NCBI GenBank assembly: GCA_017471085.1 | Contig: JAFUWW010000009.1 | Location: 18,305 to 82,304, forward strand | Direction: 5' to 3' | DNA length: 64,000 bases | DNA from: Bacteroidales bacterium | Lineage (GTDB): Bacteria > Bacteroidota > Bacteroidia > Bacteroidales > UBA932 | Shown here: positions 42,800 through 52,697 of the stretch, piece by piece | Layout: each line of letters begins with the position of its first letter | How positions within the stretch are numbered: the first letter of the stretch is position 1 | Notes under the pieces: model-generated | The model's database searches: none | What the model was told of the DNA's origin: nothing | Seen by the model: only the letters and a program-made list of their open reading frames with translations | Program-made: the position numbers and the translations under genes

Positions 42800-43822
42800 G
42801 TGAACGGTTTTACGCAACGGTTGGTAGTGATTCTTTTCAGTACTTTCGCCCTGGCATGTCCCCGGGTGAAAGCGCAGAATGCAAGTGATGCCTCCCAGGA
42901 GCCCTCCAAAGGCTTCCTGGCCGTCAAAGCCAACCTGGTGGAATGGACCGCCGCCATCCCCAATATCTCCGTCATGACAGACCTCTCCGGCAAGCCCTGG
43001 AACCGTTCGGTGGCCGGAATCACCCTCAAATACAAGTGGAATACCAAGGAAACCTACGTTCCCTCCTTCATGTATTCCCTCTTCGAAGTCCGCCCGGAAT
43101 ACCGCTACTACATGAAGCAGCTCTTCGTGGGCGGGTATGCCGCCTACGATTCCTTCACCACCAGACTGCCCAAAAAGGCGGAAGGCTGGCAGGGGACCGC
43201 CTGGGGCGGAGGCGTTTCCGCAGGCTGGGAGTTGCCCCTCTACCAATACCGCCGGTCGGCCCTGGACCTGGAACTCGGAGCTTCCGTCGGGGCGCATTAT
43301 GTGGATTATCTGGACTTCACGGCCGCCGAAGACGGCATGTCCACCGTCCTTGCCACCGGGCATACCCGGAAAGTGCTTTCCTATCCGGAACTGCGGGTAG
43401 CCCTTGTATGGCGCAAGACCTCCGTCAAGGACAAGTACAACAGCACCGACCCCATGAAGGCCGTCTTCAAGAGCGAAGCGGAGGCCATCCAGATCAACTA
43501 CGACGTCACCAACCGCGAGAACTTCGACGCCATGCACCAGGGCAAGCTCAAGGTGTACCAGAAGAGCGTTTTCATGGACCTCTACGAAGGCGACCCGTCC
43601 GCCTACCGGGCCGATTTCGAAGCCTACCTGCAGGAGAGTTTCGTGGATATCGCCCTGGACAACATCGAGCATTCGCGCCTGGACGAGCGTTCCAGGAAAA
43701 AACTCCGCAGCCGGGTGGAGAGCCTGCAGCGGAAGGCGCTGGCCGATTTCGACAAATCTGTCCGGGCCGAATTACGGGCCGGCAAGGCCGCCGGGGCCGA
43801 TGAAAACCAGAAACAGGATTAA
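42800..43822 (+). CDS. DUF3575 outer membrane protein with C-terminal helical extension
   Basis: A 340-aa exported protein starting with GTG and carrying a signal peptide ending near RVKAQ. Residues 40 to about 210 match DUF3575, an OmpA-like 8-strand barrel family of Bacteroidales (GFLAVKANLVEWTAAIPNI, RPEYRYYMKQLFVGGY). Unlike most members it has a long charged C-terminal region of ~130 residues with coiled-coil character (LDERSRKKLRSRVESL). DUF3575 proteins usually neighbour fimbrial (Mfa/FimA) genes, but none is here. The next gene starts 3 bases after its stop. Confidence 0.8.
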   Translation: MNGFTQRLVVILFSTFALACPRVKAQNASDASQEPSKGFLAVKANLVEWTAAIPNISVMTDLSGKPWNRSVAGITLKYKWNTKETYVPSFMYSLFEVRPEYRYYMKQLFVGGYAAYDSFTTRLPKKAEGWQGTAWGGGVSAGWELPLYQYRRSALDLELGASVGAHYVDYLDFTAAEDGMSTVLATGHTRKVLSYPELRVALVWRKTSVKDKYNSTDPMKAVFKSEAEAIQINYDVTNRENFDAMHQGKLKVYQKSVFMDLYEGDPSAYRADFEAYLQESFVDIALDNIEHSRLDERSRKKLRSRVESLQRKALADFDKSVRAELRAGKAAGADENQKQD

Positions 43823-43825
43823 TAG

Positions 43826-44413
43826 ATGGCACTGACAGGAAAAACATATTCATGGCTCGTGGCCCTTGCACTGCTGCTGACGCTGCCTTTCCAGGCATCG
43901 GCCCAGCGGCTGGCCGTCAAGACCAACGTCCTGTCCCTGGCCATGGCCACTCCGGACCTGGGATTCGAACTGGTCACCGGTGAACACATGAGCCTGTCGA
44001 TCTCGGCTTACGGGACGCACAACCCCTATTGGCGCGACCTGTCGGCCGGAGAAGACATGAACGCTTCCCTCTTCGTGATTCAGCCGGAGGTGCGGTACTG
44101 GTTCAACGGCCGTCCCCTGACCCGTTTTTTCGCGGGCGTGGACGCCATGGCCGTCTCTTATGATTTCCCCCTCATGGAAGTGGTGCACAAGGGCAACGCC
44201 GCCGGAACCGGTCTCACGGCAGGGTATGTCTTCAACATCACCAAACGCCTGGACCTTGAAATCAGCACCGGCGCCGGCGCCCTGTTCTATTGGGGAAAAC
44301 GGGCCGACACCCGGGAAGACGCCCTGCCTGCCGAGGACGGCATGCCGCAGACCTGGGGTTATAAACTGATGCCCAACAAAATAGGCATTTCACTGGTGTA
44401 TATCATCAAATAA
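43826..44413 (+). CDS. DUF3575 outer membrane protein, short form
   Basis: A 195-aa DUF3575 protein with signal peptide ending at QASAQ and a single barrel domain (RLAVKTNVLSLAMATPDLGF, FVIQPEVRYWFNGRPL, LEISTGAGALFYWG). The last strand NKIGISLVYIIK ends as a barrel-closing strand. This is the usual size of the family, so the previous gene is the unusual partner. It overlaps nothing and is followed after 5 bases by the OmpA-domain gene. Confidence 0.82.
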   Translation: MALTGKTYSWLVALALLLTLPFQASAQRLAVKTNVLSLAMATPDLGFELVTGEHMSLSISAYGTHNPYWRDLSAGEDMNASLFVIQPEVRYWFNGRPLTRFFAGVDAMAVSYDFPLMEVVHKGNAAGTGLTAGYVFNITKRLDLEISTGAGALFYWGKRADTREDALPAEDGMPQTWGYKLMPNKIGISLVYIIK

Positions 44414-44418
44414 GGAAC

Positions 44419-46905
44419 ATGGGAAAGATCCGCCTCCATATCGTCCTGGTGCTCATCGGCTTTGCGGCCTGCCTGACGGCAGCCCGGGGGCAGGACATCA
44501 AGACCGTGTCCGGCGTCATCACGTCGGCCGAAGACGGCAGCCCCGTGTCGGACGGCATCACGGTTTACACCTACATGACCACCGCATCGGCCCATGACGA
44601 CTATACCCGCATCAAACAGATGCTGGAAGACAACAGCCTGGCCGCGTACGTGTTCAACGGGACGCCCAATTCCACCCTTGGCAACTATTATTCGGTGCAG
44701 GTGCCCGGCTCGGGGGCGCTCATCTTTTTCTATGAAGACGCCCGTGTCATCCGCCTGGAAGAGGTCAGGGGCCGCCTGGAAATCAACGTCGCCCTGAAAG
44801 TGGCCCGCCAGATCCAGAAAGCCGTAATCGAGGCCGACAATCCCAAGCCGTACGTAGTGCTGGAATCCATCCCGATTTCCGGCGACAACGAAATCGCGTC
44901 CGAATTCACCTTCCTCTTCTCCGGAGACGCAGCCGGAAGGCCTGACGCCCGGTTTGCCATCCAGGCCTACCTGCTGGGGGAAGACCGCAAGGATACCCTG
45001 CAGTATTTCCATCCCATCGTCCTGGACGGAAAGGACTACCACAAGACCCAGCTGCGGAGAAAAGACTTCAATCCCGAGGAAGACTACCTGTACCAGTGCG
45101 CCGAAGAGGCACGCTCCAAGGCAAGCCCGGAAGAGCCCCTTTTCCTGTCGGATTCCACCGTCAGCGTCACCTATCCCTTCAAGTTCAAGCTGGACAGCCG
45201 CGACGACGTGCGCTATTTCTGCTACAAGTACTGGATGGAAGACTACAACCATGTCTTCGTGCAGGACTCGGCCCAGGTGTTCTCCACGGCCCGCCTGCAG
45301 GATCCGATGCAGTTCCTGGAATACGACTTCGGCACCTATAACCTGGACCCCCAGGAGTATTTCGTAGACGCCCAGCGCGAACGCCACACCGGCAAGAAGG
45401 AGCTTCCGCTGCAGTTCATGGTGGGCAAATCCAAGATCGACCCGGCCGATACCGCCGGCCTCCGGGCCCTGGCGGAAATCAAGGAAGAAATCTCCAACAT
45501 TTCCGCCGACCGCGACGCCAGCCTGAAGGAGCTCTACATCTCCGGCGTCGCCTCCCCGGAAGGCAACTACGCCAAGAACGTCGACCTGGCCCGCGCCAGG
45601 ATGAACTATCTGCTGGACAATATCCTGTCGGTCCTCCCCTCCTACAGCCGCCAGCGGGTGTACCAGAGCGGCACCTCCAAAGTGGCTTCCTGGGAAGAGG
45701 TGGCCGCCATCCTGGAAAGGGATTCCCTGAATACGCTGGCAGAGCAGGTCCGCAGCATCGCCGCCAGCTACTCCGGCAGCATGGACGGCCAGTGGGCCCG
45801 TGTCCAGCGGCTTCCGGAATACAGGGACCAGATAGCCCCCCGCCTTCCCGAACTCCGCTCTGTAACGTGTACGTACCTGAGCGAAGTGTACCGGAAACTG
45901 CTTCCGGAAGAGATTCTGGAAAAATACAACTCCGACCAGGACCTCCGGGACGGCAAGAAGCAGCTCACCCTCAACGAATACTGGAACCTGTACAACATGC
46001 TGCAGGACGAAGAGCAGCTGGAGGGCCTGTACCGCCGCGGCATCAAGGCCGCACAGGAGATGAGCTATTTCTGGCCGCTGCCCGCCAACAACCTGGCGGT
46101 TTCGCTGATCAAACAGGACCAGGTGGACACCACCCTCCTGAAACCGTACCTCCACGAAGGCTATTCCGTGAACCGGCCCATCATGAGCATGGCCGACCCC
46201 AACAAATACGAAAGGGTATGGAACCTGGACCCCATCGTGGCCAACCAGGTGATCATGCTGCTCAACGCAAAATCCAGCACCCGCGCCGTTTTCTGGGCCA
46301 CTTACCTGAAGAACCTGCCGCAATACCGCACCCTTTACCACATCGCCCGCTGCCTGGGCGGATACTATCAGGTGGACAATGCCGAAGGCCGGGAAACCTT
46401 CCAGGTGGTCAGCGCCTCCTCGGTAAGGAATGCCGCCGTGATGAACATGGCGGTCAGGTCGTGGAGCAATGCGGAGAAGGCGTTGGGACAGCTTCCGCAG
46501 GACGATGCTGTCACCCAGTACATGTGGGCACAGTACCTCGCACGCAAGTTCGGCGGCGGAAGGGACTATGGACGCATGCAGGAAGAAGTCTGGGGAACGG
46601 ATGACATCGGCCTGGAGATCATGGTGTCCGATGCAGCCAAACAGTATCTGAAAGAAGCGTTCCTGCGGGACGATTCCTTCAGGGTGACCGCGCAGAAAGA
46701 CGCCTTCCTCCCGGAAGACCTGGTGGCCGAAGCCGCCTTCGAATGGGCGGAGGAACTGATGGGGAATCCCGAGAATGCCGGCAAGGTGACGGACTATCTG
46801 GCCACCTGCCTGAGGATGAACCGGAACATGCTCCGGCGCATCAATTCCAGATTCTCCGAGTCCGTGGCAGCCGAGGCCAGGGCCAAATCCAATAAATTCG
46901 AGTAG
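44419..46905 (+). CDS. Large envelope protein with an OmpA-like domain
   Basis: An 828-aa exported protein with signal peptide ending at AARGQ. A carboxypeptidase-regulatory-like or Ig-like start (TVSGVITSAEDGSPVSDGI) is followed by a long unknown beta region. Then comes a peptidoglycan-binding OmpA-like domain: FMVGKSKIDPADTAGL near residue 332, and YISGVASPEGNYAKNVDLAR near residue 375. The C-terminal ~400 residues look helical and repeat-like. It could anchor the neighbouring barrels to the cell wall. The triplicated barrel gene begins 8 bases later. Confidence 0.72.
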   Translation: MGKIRLHIVLVLIGFAACLTAARGQDIKTVSGVITSAEDGSPVSDGITVYTYMTTASAHDDYTRIKQMLEDNSLAAYVFNGTPNSTLGNYYSVQVPGSGALIFFYEDARVIRLEEVRGRLEINVALKVARQIQKAVIEADNPKPYVVLESIPISGDNEIASEFTFLFSGDAAGRPDARFAIQAYLLGEDRKDTLQYFHPIVLDGKDYHKTQLRRKDFNPEEDYLYQCAEEARSKASPEEPLFLSDSTVSVTYPFKFKLDSRDDVRYFCYKYWMEDYNHVFVQDSAQVFSTARLQDPMQFLEYDFGTYNLDPQEYFVDAQRERHTGKKELPLQFMVGKSKIDPADTAGLRALAEIKEEISNISADRDASLKELYISGVASPEGNYAKNVDLARARMNYLLDNILSVLPSYSRQRVYQSGTSKVASWEEVAAILERDSLNTLAEQVRSIAASYSGSMDGQWARVQRLPEYRDQIAPRLPELRSVTCTYLSEVYRKLLPEEILEKYNSDQDLRDGKKQLTLNEYWNLYNMLQDEEQLEGLYRRGIKAAQEMSYFWPLPANNLAVSLIKQDQVDTTLLKPYLHEGYSVNRPIMSMADPNKYERVWNLDPIVANQVIMLLNAKSSTRAVFWATYLKNLPQYRTLYHIARCLGGYYQVDNAEGRETFQVVSASSVRNAAVMNMAVRSWSNAEKALGQLPQDDAVTQYMWAQYLARKFGGGRDYGRMQEEVWGTDDIGLEIMVSDAAKQYLKEAFLRDDSFRVTAQKDAFLPEDLVAEAAFEWAEELMGNPENAGKVTDYLATCLRMNRNMLRRINSRFSESVAAEARAKSNKFE

Positions 46906-46913
46906 AGGCATTT

Positions 46914-49900
46914 ATGCAGGGAAAAAGACTGTTCATACTGCTGGTGACCGCCCTTTTCGCAGGGCAGGCTTTCGCCCAGGAAAACACCGTGGGAGCGGCT
47001 CCGTCCAAAGCATCGGCCGAAGAAAGCATATTCGGTCTCAAGATGCAGCACCGGTATTCGCCCTCCGACCAGCCTTTCCGCGACACCATCCCCGGCCGGA
47101 ACGGCTTCCTGCGCGCACTTGAGAATACTTCCATCTCCCTCATGGGAAGCTATAACCGCTGGCTGGACAAGGACTTGAGCTCCGGGCCGATGGCGGGGGT
47201 GGCCATCAGCAAATGGCTGAGTCCCCTCCACGGATTCCGGGTCGAGGCCGGCGCCGGATTCTTCCTCAACAACGAGACCGGCGGCAGGGTGAAGATCCTT
47301 CCGGACGTGAGGGTATCGCACCTTTTCAACCTGTCGTCCTATCTGTACGGCTACGACGCTTCCGCTCCGGGTTATTTCTATACCCTGGGCGGCCTGGGCT
47401 ATGCCTGGCAGGTTTCACGCGGCGCAGGGGAAGGACTGGCTTTCTCCGGAGACTGGACCGCCCAGCTGGGACTTGGCTACAGCGTCCGTGTCGCAAGGGG
47501 ATGGGACCTGCTTGTAGAGCCCGTCTTTGAACTCAACGGAAACCGGTTCGTCCATCAGGAGGACGGCAACTGGCGCGGTTATTTCGGCGGCGTCAGGGGC
47601 AATGTCGGCCTGAGCTACCGGATTGACCGTTGGAACAGCCTGCTTCCGCCAAAAAGGGAGCATCCCTGGTTCATCGAGACCGCGGGAGGCCCCGCCTGGC
47701 AGTTGAACGCACCTGCAGGCCGGACGGGTTATCAGGTGATGCTGGGAGTGGGCGAAAGGATTTCCCCCGCGTTCAGCCTCCGTCTCTCCGGAACCTGGAC
47801 ACAGGTTTTCAACAGTGCGGATAAAGAAGACCAGTTCACCTACGGTGCCGCCAGGCTGGAAGCTATGACCGACCTGCTGGCGCTTGCCGGCGGAGAAAAT
47901 CTGCCTTGGGGCATCTCCCTGCTGGCCGGTCCAGAAGCAGGACTGGTCCATACGACCGGTTCGAGCCCCGCCATCGTGGGCGGCATCGGCATCCTGAAAG
48001 GACAGACCGCCTACATCGGAGCCACGGCCGGCGCACAGTTGCGGGCCCGGCTTTACCGGAGGATTTCCGCCATCCTGGAATCCCGCGCCTCCTTCGTCCC
48101 CTATGTAATCCGGGCCGATGATTCCTCCGCCGAAAACCATCTGGATGTAATCCTCAGCGCCAATCTGGGTCTCCAGTACGCCATTCCCTCCGTCCAGGAG
48201 CGGAAGGCAGCCTGGCAGCGGACCCAGGAATGGGACCGGCAGGCCTGGGACGACCTGCTCGCCACCCGCGACAGGGCCGTGGACCGCTGGCACCGGCGCA
48301 TAGAGCCTAAAATCAGCCTGTTCGCCTCGCTCGAAGGCAGTTACTTCCGTCCGCTGGGCAGGGACTTCGCCAACGGCCCCATCGCCTCCCTGTCGCTGGG
48401 CGGCTGGTTCAATCCCATCAACGGCCTTATGGTCAACGCCGGACTGGGCTACTTCCAGGACCTGCAGTACGGAAACGGTTACGTCAAGTCTTCCGAATTC
48501 TCGGCCGCCTACCTGTTCAACATCACGCGCTTCGTCCACGGAACCGACCCTTCGCAGATGGTGAACCTCTCCCTGATGGCCGGAGCAGGCTACATGCTGC
48601 CCATCCGGGAAGTCTGGCAGGGTTCCGCCATCTTCCGCACCGGCCTGGATCTGAGGATGCACGTGCTTTCCAGGACCGACCTCGTGGTGCGGCCCGAAAT
48701 GGACCTGCTGAAAGACCCTTCCGAAAACTGGTCGCCGGCCCTCCGCGGCACCTTCGGCCTCAGTTACAGCGTGGGCGGCACGCCGGAAGCCAGGTTCACC
48801 GATTCCGGGCGGGAATGGTTCGCCGGACTCGGAGCCGGTTACCAGAACGAGATCGTCCGCCTCGCCGGAGAATCCTACGAGGACGATCCGCTGGGCGAAT
48901 ACCGCATCAACGTGTTCGTCGGCCGGAAATACAGCGCCAAAATGGACTGGCGGCTCTCCGTATCGTACTTGAGCCAGATTCATGACGACCGGCAGAACAG
49001 CACCTTCGCCCACCGCCTCCGCTTCGCTTCCATGAACATCGACGCCCTGTACAATCTGGTCGGAGACGACAAGGTCGACCGGAGATGGTCCCTCTCGCTG
49101 GTGGGCGGTCCGGAAATCGGCCTGCAGCACAAGGGAAATGACGGCGAGAACAGCAAGGGCAGCGGACTCATCCTCCAGCGCTCCACCATTTCGGCCTATC
49201 TGGGCCTGTCGGCGGGCGTTCAGGTGAAATACCGGTTTACCGACGGCCTGTCGGCCTTCCTGGAGCCCAAGTATTCCCTGGCTCCCTATGTGGCCCGCAC
49301 CAGCGCAGGCGAAGAGAATTACTACTCCCATATCTACGGCACCAACTTCGGCCTGGAATACGCTTTCGGCCACGACCGGTACAGATCCGGGACCGTGGAA
49401 CCCGATACGGACAAAGGCCCTCATACCACCTTCGTCCAGCTTACCGCTTCAGCTTTCCGCCCGTTCGGACGCGGGTATGCCAACGGCCCCATCGTCTCCA
49501 TCGGCGTAGGACATTGGTTCAGAGGTGCCAGCGGTGTGCTGCTGGATGCCGGTGTAGGTTATTTCCGGGACAATCTGCTCTCGAAGGGCAATAATGGCCG
49601 GGTCGTGGGGCCGCAGCACATGGCTGCCGCAGAAATCCGCGCCTCCTACCTGCTCAGCCTCAACAGGCTGGCCTCCCTGAACGAAGGAGACCGCCCGCTG
49701 GATATCTCCCTCATCGGCGGCGCCGGCTACCTGATTCCGGAAATCAAGCAGAAAGCAGGAACACTCACCGGCCACGCCGGCTTCGATTTCAGAATGCATG
49801 TCTTCCCCGGAACAGACCTGCTGTTCCAGCCCGAACTGGAAATCTTCCGCGACCCGCACAGTCTGGTGGACGGCAGCATGAAAGGCATCGGAGGTGCCTT

Positions 49901-50552
49901 CAGAGGCACCTTCGGACTGGCCTTCAACATGTCCGGAGGCAAGATCGTCCCGGTGGCCGATCCCGGCAAAGACTGGTTCGTCGGCCTGGTCGGCGGTATC
50001 CAGAACGAGTCGACGCGGCTTGCCGACGCAGCCGGGAGCGACATTTACCGCAGCGAATACCGGGCAGGCCTGTTCTTCGGAAGGAACTTTGCCGGCGGTA
50101 TCGGCATCCGCGCCACCGGAACCTTCTCCGAGGCCTTCCCCCAGGAATCCACTTTCCTGCACAGTCTCCGTCTGGTGACGGCCAATCTGGACGTCCTCTA
50201 CGATCTCCTGCACAACGAGCGGGGCGACAACAGGGTCTCCCTGTCCCTGATCGCAGGCCCTGAAGCCGGTCTTTTCAACAAGAACTACAGCGGAGACAAA
50301 AACGAGAAACCGATGGTCTTCCCCATCCGCATCGGTCGCAGGACCAATCACGGTGTAGGTGCCTATATCGGCCTTTCTGCCGGCGTGCAGTTCAAGGTCA
50401 GGGTATATGACGGACTTTCCCTTTTCCTGGAGCAGCGGTATTCCATGGTTCCTTACGTAATGGCCGTGAGCAACCTGGACCACAGGAACATGACAACCCA
50501 TCTCTGGAACGCCAACCTGGGCATCCAGTACTCGTTCGGCAGAAAAAAATGA
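46914..50552 (+). CDS. Triplicated outer membrane beta-barrel protein, 1212 aa
   Basis: A very large exported protein with signal ending at GQAFAQ. It is made of three homologous units starting near residues 68, 461 and 834: ISLMGSYNRWLDKDLSSGP, ISLFASLEGSYFRPLGRDF and FVQLTASAFRPFGRGYANGP. Each unit has an A half with AGxGYF and FRMH or similar, and a B half starting WFxGLxxGxQNE, with GPEAGL, YIGLSAGVQ and LGLQYAF-like strands. Each half has the size of an 8-strand barrel, so there may be three 16-strand or six 8-strand barrels. It ends with the aromatic strand LGIQYSFGRKK. Part of the DUF3575 operon; function unknown. Confidence 0.78.
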   Translation: MQGKRLFILLVTALFAGQAFAQENTVGAAPSKASAEESIFGLKMQHRYSPSDQPFRDTIPGRNGFLRALENTSISLMGSYNRWLDKDLSSGPMAGVAISKWLSPLHGFRVEAGAGFFLNNETGGRVKILPDVRVSHLFNLSSYLYGYDASAPGYFYTLGGLGYAWQVSRGAGEGLAFSGDWTAQLGLGYSVRVARGWDLLVEPVFELNGNRFVHQEDGNWRGYFGGVRGNVGLSYRIDRWNSLLPPKREHPWFIETAGGPAWQLNAPAGRTGYQVMLGVGERISPAFSLRLSGTWTQVFNSADKEDQFTYGAARLEAMTDLLALAGGENLPWGISLLAGPEAGLVHTTGSSPAIVGGIGILKGQTAYIGATAGAQLRARLYRRISAILESRASFVPYVIRADDSSAENHLDVILSANLGLQYAIPSVQERKAAWQRTQEWDRQAWDDLLATRDRAVDRWHRRIEPKISLFASLEGSYFRPLGRDFANGPIASLSLGGWFNPINGLMVNAGLGYFQDLQYGNGYVKSSEFSAAYLFNITRFVHGTDPSQMVNLSLMAGAGYMLPIREVWQGSAIFRTGLDLRMHVLSRTDLVVRPEMDLLKDPSENWSPALRGTFGLSYSVGGTPEARFTDSGREWFAGLGAGYQNEIVRLAGESYEDDPLGEYRINVFVGRKYSAKMDWRLSVSYLSQIHDDRQNSTFAHRLRFASMNIDALYNLVGDDKVDRRWSLSLVGGPEIGLQHKGNDGENSKGSGLILQRSTISAYLGLSAGVQVKYRFTDGLSAFLEPKYSLAPYVARTSAGEENYYSHIYGTNFGLEYAFGHDRYRSGTVEPDTDKGPHTTFVQLTASAFRPFGRGYANGPIVSIGVGHWFRGASGVLLDAGVGYFRDNLLSKGNNGRVVGPQHMAAAEIRASYLLSLNRLASLNEGDRPLDISLIGGAGYLIPEIKQKAGTLTGHAGFDFRMHVFPGTDLLFQPELEIFRDPHSLVDGSMKGIGGAFRGTFGLAFNMSGGKIVPVADPGKDWFVGLVGGIQNESTRLADAAGSDIYRSEYRAGLFFGRNFAGGIGIRATGTFSEAFPQESTFLHSLRLVTANLDVLYDLLHNERGDNRVSLSLIAGPEAGLFNKNYSGDKNEKPMVFPIRIGRRTNHGVGAYIGLSAGVQFKVRVYDGLSLFLEQRYSMVPYVMAVSNLDHRNMTTHLWNANLGIQYSFGRKK

Positions 50553-51583
50553 CAACTATGAAAAGAATCGTCACCTTTGGAGAAATCCTGCTGCGGTGGT
50601 CCAAGAAAGGGCCGCTCCGCGTAAGCCAGGGCTATGACTGGGAAGGCCATTACGGCGGATCCGAGGCCAATGTGGCTGTCTCGCTGGCCATCCTGGGCAA
50701 CCAGGTAGGATATGTCACCCGCATTCCGGACAACGCCATCGGGCAGGCCTGCCTCAAAGAGCTCCGCTACTACGGCATCGACGTAAGCGACATCGTCTTC
50801 GGCGGCGACCGCATGGGAACCTATTTCTTCGAAGGAGCCACCTCTTTCCGCCGCGGGCAGGTGGTTTACGACCGGCAGGGATCGGCCTTTTACTCATCGG
50901 CCCCGGGGATGTTCCCCTGGAAAGAAATTTTCAGCCATACGGACATCTTCCACTGCTCCGGTATTACCTGCGCGGTCTCTCCCTCTGCCACCGCCGCCAC
51001 CTTCGAGGCCGTGAAAACCGCCAGGGAAATGGGGCTGCGAATTACCTGCGACATCAATTACCGCAAGAATCTCTGGAGATATGAAGGGGCCGACGCGCAC
51101 CGCACCCTGCATGAGCTGATGCAGTACAGCGACTACATCTTCGGCGACCAGGACGAATGGGAGGTGGCCACCGGCGTAAAGCAGATCCCCATGAACCACA
51201 TGATGGCCGATACGCAGCTGGACATGGACGCCTACCGGAAATATTTTGACGAGATGCACCGCCAGTTCCCCAACTGCAAGGAGATGATGCTGGGCCTCAG
51301 GAACCAGATCACCTCCAACTGGCATACGCTCACGGCTCTCCTGTGGTATGAGGGAGAAATATACCGGACCCGCATCTACGACATCTCCCCTATCATCGAC
51401 CCGATGGGGGTCGGCGACGCTTTCGTCGCGGCCTATATCCACGCCGCGGAGAAATGGCCCGGCCAACCGCAGCGCTGCCTGGACTTCAGCACCGCCGCCT
51501 CACAGCTCAAGAACTCCGTCGTAGGAGACTTCAACCTGGTCACCGAAGAGGAAATACTGGAGCAATTGACTGAAAATCAATAA
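50549..51583 (+). CDS. kdgK: 2-dehydro-3-deoxygluconokinase-like PfkB sugar kinase
   Basis: A 344-aa ribokinase-fold kinase that starts VTFGEILLRWS with YGGSEANVAVSLA as substrate-binding block, and contains DPMGVGDAFVAAY near residue 284. The FGEILLR start and HYGGSEANVA form fit the KDG kinases of Bacteroidota, which phosphorylate KDG from uronate breakdown. Its ATG overlaps the stop of the triplicated barrel gene (ATGA), or a second ATG 3 codons in is used. Its place in the envelope operon is odd for a metabolic gene. Confidence 0.85.
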   Translation: MTTMKRIVTFGEILLRWSKKGPLRVSQGYDWEGHYGGSEANVAVSLAILGNQVGYVTRIPDNAIGQACLKELRYYGIDVSDIVFGGDRMGTYFFEGATSFRRGQVVYDRQGSAFYSSAPGMFPWKEIFSHTDIFHCSGITCAVSPSATAATFEAVKTAREMGLRITCDINYRKNLWRYEGADAHRTLHELMQYSDYIFGDQDEWEVATGVKQIPMNHMMADTQLDMDAYRKYFDEMHRQFPNCKEMMLGLRNQITSNWHTLTALLWYEGEIYRTRIYDISPIIDPMGVGDAFVAAYIHAAEKWPGQPQRCLDFSTAASQLKNSVVGDFNLVTEEEILEQLTENQ

Positions 51584-51622
51584 TTATCCTTACCTTTACG
51601 GCAAGAAAATAGTTTAAATGAG

Positions 51623-52693
51623 ATGAAAAAGTTTTTGATTCTGGCTTCGGTCCTCCTGGCAGGGCTCGCAGCCTGCACCCAGAACAGCGGTGCAAATTAC
51701 ACCATTACGGGAACCGGCGCCGAAGGCACCCAGGTTGTCCTGATTGACATGCTCTCCGGCCAGCCGGTCGATACCGCCATTGTCACGGACGGCACTTATA
51801 CTTTCAAGGGGAATGCCGAGAAAAACGCCCTGCTGGCCGTTTCTCCCGAGACTGAATCCTGGCGTACGCTCCTGTTCAACGACGGAAAACCCGTCAAGAT
51901 CAACGCCGACCACTCCGTCTCCGCCTCCAAGCAGAACGAAAAGCTGTCGGAGTTCGACATCGAATCCAACAAACTCTATGAAGAGGCCGTCAAAGCAGTC
52001 CGCGATGAGAGCCTCTCCGACGACGACCGCCAGGCAATGATCGACAAGGTGGGAGCGTGCTATACTTCCATCCTCAAGGACAATATGGACAATCTGATCC
52101 CCGCCGCCTTCCTTCCCACCCTGTACCAGATGGTGGAACCGGAAGTCCTGGAAGAGGCCCTGAATTCGGCCGACGCTGTTTTCATGCAGCATCCGTATGC
52201 CCAGAAGGTCAAGGAGCAGAGCGATGCCCGCGCCGCCCGTCAGAAGGCAGCTGAAGAGGCCAAGCAGAAAGTCATCGGCCAGCCTTTCCTGGATCTGGAA
52301 GAGGCCGATGCGAACGGCAAGATGCACAAGCTCAGCGAATATGTGGGCAAAGGCAAATGGGTGCTCGTAGATTTCTGGGCTTCCTGGTGCGGCCCCTGCG
52401 AGGCCGAGATGCCCAACGTGGTGGCCGCCTACGAAAAATACCACGCAAAAGGCTTTGAGATCGTAGGCCTTTCCTTCGACAACGACAAGGAGCCCTGGGT
52501 GGCCGCCATCAAGGACTGGAACATGCCCTGGATCCACCTGTCCGACCTCAAGGGCTGGAAAACCGTCGCCTCCGAAGTCTACAACGTGAACTCCATTCCG
52601 GACAACCTCCTCATCGACCCGCAGGGTGTCATCGTGGCCCGTTGCCTGCGCGGCAGCGCCCTGGAAGCCAAACTGGCCGAAGTAATCAAATAG
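51623..52693 (+). CDS. TlpA-family thiol-disulfide oxidoreductase lipoprotein with DUF4369
   Basis: A 356-aa lipoprotein (lipobox LAAC, Cys at about residue 18). Residues 27 to ~110 form a DUF4369 domain (YTITGTGAEGTQVVLIDML). After a helical linker the thioredoxin fold carries the active site FWASWCGPCEAEMP, near residue 252, and the cis-Pro loop SIPDNLLIDPQGVIV. It works in the periplasm or at the inner membrane in disulfide reduction, for example for cytochrome or protein maturation. The FMN-barrel lipoprotein follows after 4 bases, suggesting a redox pair. Confidence 0.9.
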   Translation: MKKFLILASVLLAGLAACTQNSGANYTITGTGAEGTQVVLIDMLSGQPVDTAIVTDGTYTFKGNAEKNALLAVSPETESWRTLLFNDGKPVKINADHSVSASKQNEKLSEFDIESNKLYEEAVKAVRDESLSDDDRQAMIDKVGACYTSILKDNMDNLIPAAFLPTLYQMVEPEVLEEALNSADAVFMQHPYAQKVKEQSDARAARQKAAEEAKQKVIGQPFLDLEEADANGKMHKLSEYVGKGKWVLVDFWASWCGPCEAEMPNVVAAYEKYHAKGFEIVGLSFDNDKEPWVAAIKDWNMPWIHLSDLKGWKTVASEVYNVNSIPDNLLIDPQGVIVARCLRGSALEAKLAEVIK

Positions 52694-52697
52694 CCCT

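Noticed and set aside
42800..50552. Fimbrial (Mfa/FimA) locus
   Set aside because: DUF3575 suggests it, but no fimbrillin-type lipoprotein or Mfa2-like anchor lies in the operon.
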